Assembly: GCF_000001735.4 (NCBI RefSeq)
Contig: NC_003074.8
Span: forward strand, 12,958,101 to 13,022,100
Origin: Arabidopsis thaliana
Taxonomy: Eukaryota; Streptophyta; Magnoliopsida; Brassicales; Brassicaceae
Length of the DNA: 64,000 bases
Reading direction: 5' to 3'
Both the position numbers and the translations under genes were made by a program. Shown here piece by piece: positions 1 to 10,371 of this stretch. How positions within the stretch are numbered: the first letter of the stretch is position 1; each line of letters starts with the position of its first letter. Below the pieces are notes generated by a model. It was not told where the DNA came from and ran no database searches. It saw nothing but the letters and a program-made list of their open reading frames with translations.

Positions 1-1407
1 TCTTCTAACAGGAAAACACTATTTTACCTTCTAAGATCCAGTTGCGGTTCTTATTCTTATACTCAATCATACACACGACATCAAATTATATTTGAATCCA
101 AAAACACTAACCAAGCTTCTTCTTTCTTCTCAAAGATTTGATGGTGTAGCAGAAGTTTGTCTGAGTTTCTGGTTTTGTATCTTCTAAAAGGAAAGCACTA
201 CTTTATCTTCCGTGATCCGGTTACAGTTTTGGTTATTATACTCAATAATACACACGACATCTAGTTATATTTAAATCCAAAAGCATTACCAAGCTTCTTC
301 TTTCTTCTCAAAGATTTGATAGTGTACCATAAGTTTGTCTGAGTTTTTGGTTTTGGTTCTTCTAAAAGGAAAACACCACTTTATCTTTCGTGACCCGATT
401 ACGATTTTAGTTCTTATACTCAATTATACAAACGACATCTAGTCATATTTGAATTTAAACGCTAACCAAGCTTCTTTTTACTTCTCAAAACTTTGATGAT
501 GTATCTGAAGTCTCTATGAGTATTTGGTTTTGGATCTTTTAATACGGAAACACTACTTTAGCTTCGGGGATCTGGTTGCGCTTCTAGTTCTTATACTCAA
601 TCATACAGAAGACATGTAGTCATATTATTCTAGAATATGCTAACCAATCTTCTTTTTGCTTCTCAAAGCTTTAATGGTGTGCCGAAGTCCCTAAGATTTT
701 TCTGTTTTGGATCTTATAAAGAGGAAAACACTACTTTAGCTTTCGGGTTCTGGTTGTCGTTCTAGTTCGTAACTCAATCATACACAAGACATCCAGTCAT
801 ATTTGAATAAAAAATGCTAACCAAACTTCTTTTTGCTTTTCAAAGCTTTGTTGGTGTAGCCAAAGTACATATGAGTTTTTGGTTTTGGATCTTCTAAAAG
901 GGAAACACTACTTTTGCTTGCGGAATCAGGTTAAGGTTCTAGTTCTTATACTTAATTATGCACACGACATATAGTCATATTTGCCTCCAAAAAACCTAAC
1001 AAAACTCTATCTTGCTTCTCAAAGCATTGATGGTGTAGCCAAAAACGCTAACTACGATTATTCTTGCTTCTCAAAGCTATAATGGTGTTGCCGAAGTTCC
1101 TATGAGTGTTTGGTTTTAGATCTTCTAACATGGAAATACAACTTTAGCTTACGGGATAAGGTTGTTGTTCTAGTTCTTATACTCAATCATACACTCAACA
1201 TCTAGTCATATTTGAATCTATAAATGCTAGCCAAGCTTCTTCTTACTTCTCCAAGCATTGATGGTATAGGCGAAGTCCTTATGACTTTTTGGTTTCGAAT
1301 TTTCTAAAAGGGAAACACTACTTTAGCTTTCTAATTTTGATTTCAATTTTAGTTCTTATACTCAATCATACACAAGACATCTAGTCATATTTGACTCCAA
1401 ATACTAA
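1..1407. repeat. Arabidopsis-type ~178-bp centromeric satellite array, diverged edge
   Basis: Eight monomers begin with variants of TCTTCTAAAAGGAAACAC at 1, 180, 358, 535, 712, 890, 1121 and 1300, giving periods of 179, 178, 177, 177, 178, 231 and 179. Shared blocks include CTTCTCAAAG, GATGGTGTAGC and CATACACACGACATCTAGTCA. These match, in reverse complement, the Arabidopsis centromere repeat (CEN180/pAL1) as I remember it. The sixth monomer is longer by about 53 bp because part of it is duplicated. The last monomer breaks off near 1407. Monomers differ visibly from one another, as expected at the edge of an array rather than in its homogenised core. Confidence 0.9.
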
Positions 1408-2268
1408 TCTTATTATTAATGCATGTGGCTAGGTTATCCGCCTAGCTACTGATCTAAGGGAAAAGATCCCCGATAGAGTAACCCTAATCTTGGAAATAGT
1501 GTCACCAGTCCTTCATGTTGTTGCTTGCGATAGTTGAGTAACAGAGCTTAGAGTACTAAGGAAATCGATTCTTTATGCGTTAAACTATGCATCCCTGCCT
1601 GCGATAGTTGAGTAACAGAGTATAGGGAGATCAGACGAGTAAGTGTTTCTATAACACTCGTCCCGCCTTATTGGCCAAGATGGGGTGTTATTCATCTGAT
1701 CTTGCAAAAATGTTTTCTTTAAACTTCACACACGAAAAAAAAATTGCACACAACTCGCCATGCTTACTAACCTAAGGAAAAAGGGGAAAAAGGGGGTGAG
1801 TAAAGAATAGTCATTGAGGGGAATCTTCTCTACCCACTAAAACATATAACACTTTCTAAAGCTTTACAACCATCGTCATAACATATGAACTTAGACACAA
1901 ACAATCAAACTAAAATGCTTGAACCTCTAACAACACACTTATGAGTGGAGGCTAGCCCTCGTGGCTCCAACACTCACATGCATTCCGGGCTCGTCAGCGT
2001 TTCTTCACCAGCAACCTGTAGGCCCATCACTGTCCACATTACTAGGGAGACCACGATCCATAACTCGATTCTCCCTAGTCATACATAAAATTGTATAGTT
2101 AAACAGCATCACTATACATATCATTCAATAATCATCAAATCATATCACCACAAAATCTTATCCTGCGCAATCAGATCTAAGCCTACATATTATGTATGAA
2201 GAATCATACCAAAAGAAAATGATACTATGCTTCCCAAATACCACCGTCACCTTGGCCTATTAAAGATG
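1408..2268. other. Unassigned sequence between satellite and chromovirus; possible old LTR remnant
   Basis: No open frame of note is present. A 21-bp direct repeat starting TGCGATAGTTGAGTAACAG lies at 1526-1546 and 1600-1620. The part around 1740-1870, with GGGTGAGTAAAG, CATTGAGGGGAATC and TCTACCCAC, resembles in layout the matching part of the chromovirus LTR that follows (GATGCGTAAGTA, CTTAGTGAGGCGATCC). It may therefore be a remnant of a related, older LTR on the same strand. This is inference from a weak resemblance. Confidence 0.35.
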
Positions 2269-2273
2269 AAGAC
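2269..2273. repeat. Target-site duplication, left copy (AAGAC)
   Basis: AAGAC directly before the left LTR equals AAGAC at 10367-10371 directly after the right LTR. A 5-bp duplication is usual for Ty3/gypsy integration. Confidence 0.9.
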
Positions 2274-3428
2274 TGAAATAACCCGACCCATTTTTTTAAA
2301 AAAATATAATTAAATATTCCCATAAATATCTAATTAAATCAACCAATAAAATAACAATTAAACCGCAAGTTAAAAATACTATTTTATGAATAAATAAATA
2401 ATTCGACCAACAAAACCAAGAATAACTAACAATCCTAACCGGGTTCCAAAAACCAAAAACACCAAAATAAAACAAACGAGTTCCTAAATCATCCTCTCTT
2501 CCTTGCGATGATTCCACGATCACACTTTATCTTTACCTGCATCAACAACACAATGAGATGCGTAAGTATTATCATAAATACTTAGTGAGGCGATCCTCCC
2601 ATCTATGAGCTATACACACAAGCAAATAAAAGGGTGTAATCACGAATACAATACAAACAAACCAGTCATTGAACAATTCACCTAACACACATTCACCACA
2701 CCTACATATCATCACACAAAACAAATCACACAACCCAATCGCTCAGATAAGCTCATGGTCACGCACTCACCTTAACAACTTGATTCTAATAGCAATTAAA
2801 CCCAGGAGAGACTCTCCTTGCGTCTGAAACAGTCCAGAAACGTCCTACAACAAGTCCACAACCAAAAGCAACCGTGAAGCAAACTGGACAGGAAAAACCA
2901 GAAACAAGCAGTCTCAAAGACGAAACCCTAAAATACAAACTAACTGTTAACTATTCAATCTCTCCGGTGAAACCCTAGCTGCAGAAGTCCCAAACCTGCC
3001 CACAAAATCTCGTGCCAATCGGAAAACAGACGAGACCACTATCTCAGTTTCAATCTCCGCTGGTCCTAATTCGCGTCTGAGAAAACGTATCTCACGAAAC
3101 TGCGAATAACTCAACCAATTTTAATCCAAATCCAATTCTGTAAACTGGAGAATAACGATAGAGGACTTGGAAATAACTCTACCAAATTTCGTTACCTTTT
3201 ACCACGATTTGATATGACGAAACTGATTTCTCCCAAACCCTAACAATTCTGCTCCTTCTCCTTTTCTCTCTTTTTCTCCTTTATAAAACGAAAAGTGGCT
3301 AACTAAAGCCCTAATTTCGAGTTTCCTTCTTTTATAGGCACACTCTAGAGTTTCCAATTAACCCAACCAATAATACCGGATGATTTAAAACCAAACCCTA
3401 ATCGAGTTTCCGGTTCACGGGCGTTACA
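2274..3428 (-). repeat. Chromovirus 3' LTR
   Basis: It runs from TGAAATAACCCGACCCAT to CACGGGCGTTACA on the plus strand, so on the element strand it starts TGTAACGCCCGTGAAC. It has the same length (1155 bp) as the copy at 9212-10366, with scattered substitutions. Confidence 0.93.
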
Positions 3429-3440
3429 ATTCTCCCCCAC
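3429..3440 (-). other. Polypurine tract of the chromovirus
   Basis: On the element strand GTGGGGGAGAAT lies directly before the 3' LTR (TGTAAC...). This is the expected site and composition for priming plus-strand DNA synthesis. Confidence 0.85.
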
Positions 3441-4280
3441 TAACATAGATTCGTCCTCGAATCTAGTTTCACCCTTCCACTCCGAGGAACTCCGTGCAAC
3501 CAACAGTACAGTCCGCACTCCCTCCAACCAGACCCCCTCTAGGTCTCTCTATCCAGTCGATATACTCACGATTTACTAGTCATTGTTGCTCACAACTCAC
3601 TCTCCACTCTCAGACCGCAATCTTCGAGCATAAACCGTCACTCTCAGGCCTCGGCCTACAGTATCTCGGGTATCACACATATTATCTTCCCCACTCAAAG
3701 TCAAACCCTGAGTTGTGTCGGCTCACTCTCAGCCACAAAGTCATCGAGTTACGACACTTGGAGAAAATAATACCACAAAACTCGCTCTCGGGTCGTCACC
3801 CTAAAGTGTGCTCTCGGATCGTCACCCGAAGCCACTGTACCCCTCGTACTCTAAAGACACCATGTCCCTCGAGTTACCGGTACCTCAAGAGCATACCCCG
3901 CTCCTCACGAGTCGTTGGGACCCTCATGTCCCTCGAGCAACAATACTAAACGCTTCCGAGCATATCTCCAGACTCTCTCATGGATTCGCGTAAGACACCT
4001 CTATGCCTCACCATCCATCATATCCCCTCGAGAACATCCTTATGACCAACTCCCGGCCATCTCGTAAACACACCTTTCTCTTAGGTTGTTTACTCAAAAT
4101 TTCCGAAAATAGACAAGTCCTTTCTAGGAAACTTTCCATTTTTGGAAACCGCACAACACATTCTTAAATAAGACAACTCAAGTCAAATCCAAGAAAAAAT
4201 ACTCATCTTATTAATCATCAACTGTCATGATCGTTACAACTCCAAACGAAAATACAAATGAAAGAGAAATAAGAACAACA
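3441..4280 (-). other. Chromovirus 3' untranslated region
   Basis: Between the integrase stop and the polypurine tract I see no conserved protein. Open frames here on the plus strand (for example 3494-3949) have low-complexity translations and no recognisable domain. I treat the stretch as non-coding retroelement sequence. Confidence 0.6.
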
Positions 4281-4392
4281 ACTCAAAAGCTCAAAAACTC
4301 AACAACACTGAAACTGGAAACCAAGGAAAGGCAAACTCAAAAGCTCAAAAACTCAACAACACTGAAACTGGAAACCAAGGAAAGGCAAACTC
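4281..4392 (-). repeat. 54-bp tandem duplication at the end of the integrase gene
   Basis: Two copies of a 54-bp unit (4281-4334 and 4335-4388), each containing AAAAGCTCAAAAACTCAAC and GAAACTGGAAACCAAGG, lie just downstream of the integrase-chromodomain stop codon. The copies appear identical, which suggests a young replication slip. Confidence 0.9.
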
Positions 4393-6109
4393 ATGCAGCA
4401 ACCTGCTTCTCGAACCACTTCTTGAAACTTGCCTTCATCCTCGCCTCTGGCTCCCAAGTCTCCTCTGTCACACCATCGCAGTTCCACAGGACTTTGATCA
4501 AAGGAATCTTCTTCCGCCGAAGTTCCTTGATCCTCCTCTCGAGAATCCTCACTGGTCTCGCCTCCAAAGTCATGTTGGGCTGAAGATCCTCTAGAATCTT
4601 AGCCAACACCTCATCATCCTTGTGAAGACACTTCCTCAGCATCGACACATGAAAGACCTTGTGAAACGCACGCATAACATCAGGCAACTCTAACCTGTAT
4701 GCCACTGGTCCCACCCTCTCAACAATCCTGAACGGACCCATGTACCTCGGAGTCAACTTAGTCTCTGAGATAGACCTGTTCGGACCTCGCAACATGGCCA
4801 TCTTAAGATACACTCTGTCCCCAACCTCAAACTCAAGCTCTCTCCTCCTCTTGTCAGCATAACTCCGCTGTCGATCCTGAGCTTCCTTCATGTTCAGCTT
4901 AAGAACCCGGATCCTCTCCGTGGTCTCCAGAACATAATCTGCACCATATATGCTCCTCTCCCCCACTTGGGTCCAGCATAACGGTGTCCTGCATGGCCTC
5001 CCGTACAACGCCTCAAAAGGAGCCATCCTTATACTCGCCTGATAGCTATTGTTATAAGCAAACTCTACCAGACTCAAGTGATCCGCCCAATGACCTCCCC
5101 GATCCAAGACACACATCCGCAACATATCCTCAAGCGTCTGAATAGTCCTCTCAGATTGCCCATCTGTCTGTGGATGATAAGCCGTGCTCATCTGCACCTT
5201 AGTACCCATCTCTCCCTGAAAGGCTCTCCAAAATGCAGAAGTAAACTTGGAATCCCTATCTGACACAATACTCACAGGTACTCCATGCAACTCCACGATC
5301 TCGCTCACATATTTCTTAGCCAACAGCACCGCTCCATCGGTTTTTCTGATGGCCAGAAAATGTGCTGACTTAGTCAGACGGTCCACGATCACCCAAATAG
5401 CATCTTTGGTTCGCGACACAGGCAACCCAACCACAAAATCCATCGTGATAAAATCCCACTTCCACTCAAGAATGGGTAAACTCTGCAACAGGCCACCTGG
5501 CACCTGATGCTCAGCCTTAACTAACTGGCAAACATCGCACTCTGTAACCCAATTAGCTACATCCCTCTTCATCCCGACCCACTGATAGTACCGCTTGAGG
5601 TCTCGGTACATCTTAGTCGCTCTTGGATGAATGGAAAACATGCTCGCATGAGCCTCACTCAAGATCTCCCGTCGCAACTCCTCATCCTTAGGCACACAAA
5701 CTCGCCCATGCACAAGGATAGTCCCATTAGCTGCAAACTGATACTCAGAGCCGTCTGCCTTAGAAGCCGCAATCAACCCCTCATCCTTCTCCTGAGCCAA
5801 CCGAACTCTAGTCAGAAGATCTGCTCGATCCACAGCTTCCAATCCCAATGGCTCTTGTGCCATAACACACAACCGCAAAGCACCAATCTCACTTACCAAG
5901 GCCTCAACACTTCCGCCCACGCGCTTACGGCTCAACGCGTCTGCAACCACATTAGCCTTACCAGAATGGTAAGCTATCTCCAGATCATAATCAGCCACCA
6001 ACTCCATCCATCGCCTCTGCCTCAGGTTCAGCTCTGGCTGAGTGAAGATATACTTCAAACTCTTATGATCTGTGAACACCTGCACTTTCCCGCCATAAAG
6101 ATAAGACCT
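4391..6109 (-). pseudogene. Chromovirus pol: end of RNase H, integrase, chromodomain
   Basis: This open stretch of about 570 codons holds the C-terminal part of RNase H ([12 protein letters not shown], ending in ADALSRK). The integrase follows, with an H-H-C-C zinc region ([13 protein letters not shown]) at about residues 140-185. The catalytic core has a D in [13 protein letters not shown], a D in [10 protein letters not shown] and an E in [13 protein letters not shown], so the DDE triad is intact. A GPY/F-type module ([20 protein letters not shown]) comes next. The C-terminal 55 residues look like a retroelement chromodomain ([19 protein letters not shown]). In the element this protein would cut, carry and insert the cDNA. 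The frame has no ATG of its own: it is the downstream part of pol, cut off from the reverse transcriptase by a stop at 6110-6112. It is the best-preserved part of the element. Confidence 0.9.
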
Positions 6110-7005
6110 CTAAATCTTCAAGGCAAAGATTAGCGCAGCCATCTCCAAATCGTGAGTAGGATAGTTGCCCTCATGCTTCCTCAACTGCCGTGATGCATAA
6201 GCAATAACCTTCCCACGCTGCATCAGAACACAATCCAAACCAACTCTCGAGGCATCAGTATACACCATGTAAGGCTCTCCATGCTCTGGCAATGCTAACA
6301 CTGGTGTACTCGTCAACATCTCCTTCAGGCTCATGAAACCCTCATCGCACTCCGGTGACCACACAAAAGGAACATCCTTCCCTGTCAGCTTAGTCATCGG
6401 CTGTGCCATACTCGCAAACACCTTGACAAACCTCTTGTAATACCCTGCCAACCCAAGAAAACTCCTGATCTCAGTGGCATTCGTCGGTCTAGGCCAATCT
6501 CTGATAGCCTCAATCTTCTCTAGATCCACTGAAACTCCCTCTGCAAAAACAGTGTGACCCAGAAAACCCATCTCTCTCTGCCAGAAACTGCACTTACTCA
6601 ACTTAGCGAACAACTTCTGCTCCCGCAGCTTCTCCATCACTCTCCTCAGATTGTACCTCATGCTCCTCAGGACTCTTAGAATACACCAGAATGTCATCAA
6701 TAAAGATGATCACAAACTCATCCAAAAACTCCTGGAACACGCTGTTCATCAACCTCATGAACGCTGTAGGTATATTAGTCAAACCGAAAGGCATCACCAC
6801 AAACTCAAAATGTCCATATCTCGTCCTGAAAGCAGTCTTGCGAACATTTGCCTCCGCTATCGGGATCTAGTGATAACCCGACGTCAAATCGATTTTGGAG
6901 AAACAAGTAGCACCCCTCAACTGATCCAACAACTCATCGATCCTTGGCAAAGGGTACTTGTTCTTCACAGTGACCCGGTTCAACCCCCGGTAGTCAATAC
7001 ATAAG
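6110..7005 (-). pseudogene. Chromovirus reverse transcriptase and start of RNase H, broken
   Basis: Translation of this stretch gives clear Ty3/gypsy reverse transcriptase blocks: [37 protein letters not shown] and the catalytic FIDDILVYS. These are followed by [12 protein letters not shown] and the start of RNase H ([15 protein letters not shown]). Four defects are visible. The first roughly 70 residues are missing: the protease end (EFEDVFP) runs straight into RLCIDY near 7006. A TAG at 6867-6869 replaces what is usually Q in GYHQI. A one-base insertion at 6651-6652 shifts the frame after SPEEHEV. A TAG at 6110-6112 sits where a W is usual. The enzyme would have copied the RNA genome into DNA, but this copy cannot. 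Confidence 0.88.
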
Positions 7006-7512
7006 CGGAAACACATCCTCGAACTCATGAACAACCCGAATGTCGCTCACTGCTACCTGCCCCACAGACTCCGGCATAGATATCGTCACCAGGTAAGCCT
7101 CGCAGCCCTTCTCGATCATTTTCTCTGCCTGCACTGCTGAGATGACGAGACTCCTTGAGGTAGGTCTCACTCTCTGATAAACCAACCTTCCCTCTGGCCG
7201 CTCAAAAGAAACTCTCCCACGGTGGCAGTCAAGATGTACTCTATAATGATCCAACCAATCCATTCCCAGAATAACATCATACAACTCTACAGGGCTGATA
7301 ATCAAATCTACTGGCATTGACTCCCCTGCAATCTGAATATCTACACCCTTCGCTCTCCCAAGAACCGCTAAAAACTGCCCTCCAGCAACCTTGACGGCTC
7401 CAAGCTGCTCACCAGGATCCCCACGGATGTTGCCGCGCGAGGCACTCTCCGGGGTAATGAAGCAATGCGATGCTCCAGAGTCAAACAACACATGGGCCTC
7501 TACACCGCCCAC
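7006..7512 (-). pseudogene. Chromovirus aspartic protease domain
   Basis: The translation has the retropepsin active site LFDSGASHCF near its start, followed by VDLIISPVELYDVILGMDWL (the usual ILGMDWL block), and ends in [10 protein letters not shown] just before the deletion into reverse transcriptase. The protease matures the Gag-Pol polyprotein. It lies in the same frame as Gag, but stops upstream (a TAA just before the LVGGVEAH start region) separate it from Gag. The frame ends LMY-stop because of the deletion at about 7006. Confidence 0.87.
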
Positions 7513-7911
7513 TAATTAGGTCCCTACACAAACCTCATGTGCTAAGAACCCTAACATTCATCACAAAACAATGATATCCAAAACAACAGAAACAATTCAC
7601 AAAGTCTGAGTCTCAGAAATCATACCAGTAATCGCTCTCTTGCTGGTACTACCTATCTCACGCGTAGTGTAACCCTGCGGTGCCGCTGCAATATGTGCTA
7701 ACTGCTGTACTCTCTGCTGCACCTGCGCTCCGTGCTGCACCGCCGGCTGTACCACTGCCACTGCCATCCGCTGCAGCTTAGGACAATTCGGCCTGAGATG
7801 TCCCCTCTCCCTGCAATGGTAGCACTCCCTCGTCTCAGCTCGCTGCGTGCAATCTGCCACCTTGTGGTCAAGGCTCCCACAAGAAAAACATCCTGCTCTG
7901 GAAGGATGATC
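7513..7911 (-). pseudogene. Chromovirus Gag C-terminus with zinc knuckles, and degenerate Gag-protease linker
   Basis: The frame continues in phase from Gag after one TGA at 7912-7914. It shows two CCHC-like knuckles: CFSCGSLDHKVADC, then CYHCRERGHLRPNC. These bind the RNA genome during packaging. The stretch 7513-7599 holds several stops and ends in a TAG just before the protease frame resumes. It could be a decayed linker or an unspliced intron; I cannot tell which. The stop at 7912-7914 most likely replaced a TGG (W) codon. Confidence 0.78.
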
Positions 7912-8961
7912 TCACTTCCTCTTCTGCCCCTGCGCAGGCTTGCCGCCCTTGCTAGGTGCCACCTGCTGCTGAGTCTTCTTCGGTTTTACCGCTGGACTCA
8001 CTCCCACCACCTGCCTCTGAAGGTCCTCCTCTACCTCAGCAGCCGTCTCCACCAGTGCCGCCTTCGTGGCGTATTGCAACACTCTACACCGCACCCTCAA
8101 ATCCGGTCGAAGTCCCCTCAAGAACCTCCTCATCTGGGCCTGGTCATCCTGCATGCCCCGACCCGCATACACCAAGAGTCGGTTAAACTCCCGCTCATAC
8201 TCCCGAACCGACCGCTCACCCTGTGTCAGCTCAAGAAAACGCGCCTCCATACGGTCGAGCGCCTCCTGCGGAAAGTACTTGGCATTAAACTCAGCCACGA
8301 AATCTGCCCAAGACATATGCGCCTGCCTCCTCCTGGCAGTCACACTCCGCCACCACAAATGTGCATCCCCCTCTAGAAAATGCACTGCTAGATCCACCCG
8401 ATACTCTGCAGGGCATCTGCTCGAACCGAAGTTATGCTCAACCCGCGACTTCCAACTGTCGGCCTCCTCAGGACTAGTACCACCAAAAAAATACCTCGTG
8501 CCAATCCTCTGCAACTGCTCCATCATCCTCAAATAAGATGGAACCTCCTCAGCAACCGCAGCCCTCTGCTGCACCTCCGCCACTCGTGGCGCAACTGGAG
8601 CCTGCACTGGTACCACACCTGGTAACCGCTCCAACAACTGCCTCAACAGGCCCGCCAAACCAACCCCTGGAACCTGGGCTCCTCCGGCTGCGGCACCCAT
8701 CACTCTTGGGCCCTCAGCACCAACGGCATGCACACCGGCGCCGACATCAGCTCCACCAGCCCCCACTCCGGCTGCACCGGCTATATCGGCACCAAGACCA
8801 TCCCCAACCCCGGGCTCCAGAAACTCAGGGTGCGAACCCACACTCTGCTCAACTGTGGCATTGTGGCCATCACTTTCGCCGGTACCCTCGAGGACTCGTC
8901 CTCTACCGCGACCACGACCACGACCACGACCATGACCACGAACTCCAGCTCCCCTAACCAT
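7912..8961 (-). CDS. Chromovirus Gag (capsid) protein
   Basis: This is an open frame of 349 codons beginning MVRGAGVRGHG. Residues 8-23 are an RG-rich stretch (RGRGRGRGRGR), likely RNA-binding. The region from about residue 150 to 300 has the Retrotrans_gag pattern: WWRSVT, SWADFVAEFNAKYFPQ, LTQGERSVREYEREFNRL. The protein forms the virus-like particle around the element RNA. The C-terminus ends early: the zinc knuckles lie in the same frame but beyond a TGA, so as it stands the product would lack the nucleocapsid part. The start is chosen because it is the first ATG after the leader and gives the expected domain order. About 235 bp of leader separates it from the primer-binding site. Confidence 0.85.
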   Translation of the reverse strand: MVRGAGVRGHGRGRGRGRGRGRVLEGTGESDGHNATVEQSVGSHPEFLEPGVGDGLGADIAGAAGVGAGGADVGAGVHAVGAEGPRVMGAAAGGAQVPGVGLAGLLRQLLERLPGVVPVQAPVAPRVAEVQQRAAVAEEVPSYLRMMEQLQRIGTRYFFGGTSPEEADSWKSRVEHNFGSSRCPAEYRVDLAVHFLEGDAHLWWRSVTARRRQAHMSWADFVAEFNAKYFPQEALDRMEARFLELTQGERSVREYEREFNRLLVYAGRGMQDDQAQMRRFLRGLRPDLRVRCRVLQYATKAALVETAAEVEEDLQRQVVGVSPAVKPKKTQQQVAPSKGGKPAQGQKRK

Positions 8962-9196
8962 CTGCGCTACTCAAGAACAAAAGGCTAAGAAACTAGAACA
9001 ACGAATATATCACAAACAACTTACCGTGGAATCTCATTTAAGGCTCGAAGAAGATGATGCTAGGACTCCAACACACACAATTGACTAAGCACTCTATAAT
9101 CAACCCTCAGTATGCTAACACCCTAGCTAATCCCACATCAATCATCAGGAAAATAATTCATCAATTAATTATTCTATACATCCTAGAACTGTGATC

Positions 9197-9208
9197 GCTC
9201 TGATACCA
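9197..9208 (-). other. Primer-binding site (tRNA-iMet type)
   Basis: On the element strand TGGTATCAGAGC lies three bases inside the 5' LTR. This is the sequence complementary to the 3' end of initiator methionine tRNA used by many plant gypsy and copia elements. Confidence 0.92.
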
Positions 9209-9211
9209 AAT

Positions 9212-10366
9212 TAAAACAACCCGACCCATTTTGTTTTTAAAATATAATTAAATATTCCCATAAATATCTAATTAAACCAACCAATAAAATAACAATTAAA
9301 CCGCAAGTCAAAAATACTATTTTATGAATAAATAAATAATTCGACCAACAAAACCAAGAATAACTAACAATCCTAACCGGGTTCCAAAAACCAAAAACAC
9401 CAAAATAAAACAAACGAGTTCCTAGATCATCCTCTCTTCCTTGCCATGATTCCACGATCACACTTTATCTTTACCTGCATCAACAACACAATGAGATGCG
9501 TAAGTATTATCATAAATACTTAGTGAGGCGATCCTCCCATCTACGAGCTATACACACAAGCAAATAAAAGGGTGTAATCACGAATACAATACAAACAAAC
9601 AAGTCATTGAACAATTCACCCAAAACACATTCACCACACCTGCATATCATCACACAAAACAAATCACACAACCCAATCGCTCAGATAAGCTCATGGTCAC
9701 GCACTCACCTTAACAACTTGATTCTAATAGTAATGAAACCCAAGAGAGACTCTCCTTGCGTCTGAAACAGTCCAGAAACGTCCTACAACAAGTCCACAAC
9801 CAAAAGCAACCTTGAAGCAAACTGGACAGGAAAAACCAGAAACAAGCAGTCTCAAATACGAAACCCTAAAATACAAACTAACCGTTAACTATTGAATCGC
9901 TCCGGTGAAACCCTAGATGCAGACGTCACAAAGCTGCCCACAAAATCTCGTGCCGATCGAAAAACCGACGAGACCACGATCTCAGTTTCAATCTCCGCTG
10001 GTCCTAATTCGCGTCTGAGAAAACGTGTCTCACAAAACTGTGAATAACTCAACCAATTTTAATCCAAATCCAATTCTGTAAACTGGAAAATAACGATAAA
10101 GGACTTGGAAATAACTCTACCAAATGTCGTTAGGTTTTACCACGATTTGATATGACGAAACTTATTTCTCCCAAACCCTAACGATTCTGCTCCTTCTCCT
10201 TTTCTCTCTTTTTCTCCTTTATAAAACGAAAAGTGACTAACTAAAGCCCTAATTTCGAGTTTCCTTCTTTTATAGGCACACTCTAGGGTTTCCAATTAAC
10301 CCAACCAATTAAATCGGATGATTTAAAAAGAAACCCTAACCGATTTTCCGGTTCACGGGCGTTACA
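9212..10366 (-). repeat. Chromovirus 5' LTR
   Basis: At 1155 bp it is identical in length to the LTR at 2274-3428. The ends match (TGTAACGCCCGTGAAC on the element strand). Differences are scattered substitutions, for example around 9423, 9444 and 9906-9930 compared with the matching places in the left copy. Confidence 0.93.
10217..10226 (-). promoter_or_regulatory. Possible TATA box in the chromovirus LTR
   Basis: On the element strand TTTATAAAG lies about 145 bp inside the 5' end of the LTR, a plausible place for the element promoter. No other promoter evidence was found. Confidence 0.35.
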
Positions 10367-10371
10367 AAGAC
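10367..10371. repeat. Target-site duplication, right copy (AAGAC)
   Basis: Matches AAGAC at 2269-2273 exactly. Confidence 0.9.

Larger units (their letters stand above)
2274..10366 (-). mobile_element. Chromodomain Ty3/gypsy LTR retrotransposon (chromovirus), full-length structure, coding region dead
   Basis: The 8093-bp element has two LTRs of 1155 bp each, a tRNA-iMet-type primer site next to the 5' LTR, a G-rich polypurine tract next to the 3' LTR and a perfect AAGAC target duplication. Reading the minus strand, the order is Gag, zinc knuckles, protease, reverse transcriptase, RNase H, integrase and a C-terminal chromodomain, which is chromovirus order. The coding region carries at least four premature stops or frameshifts and has lost part of the reverse transcriptase, so it cannot move on its own. 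By eye the LTRs differ at roughly 3-4% of positions, so the insertion is not very recent. Integrase chromodomains are thought to steer such elements into heterochromatin, which fits the satellite next door. Confidence 0.92.

Noticed and set aside
1526-1620. 21-bp direct repeat as a target-site duplication or satellite
   Set aside because: Only two copies, too long for a target duplication, and no element ends next to it.
3494-3949. 151-codon plus-strand open frame in the chromovirus 3' region
   Set aside because: No domain, opposite strand to the element, low-complexity Ser/Leu content.
8066-8988. Several plus-strand open frames opposite the chromovirus gag
   Set aside because: They are antisense to the clear Gag frame, and their Pro/His-rich translations are by-products of its codon content.
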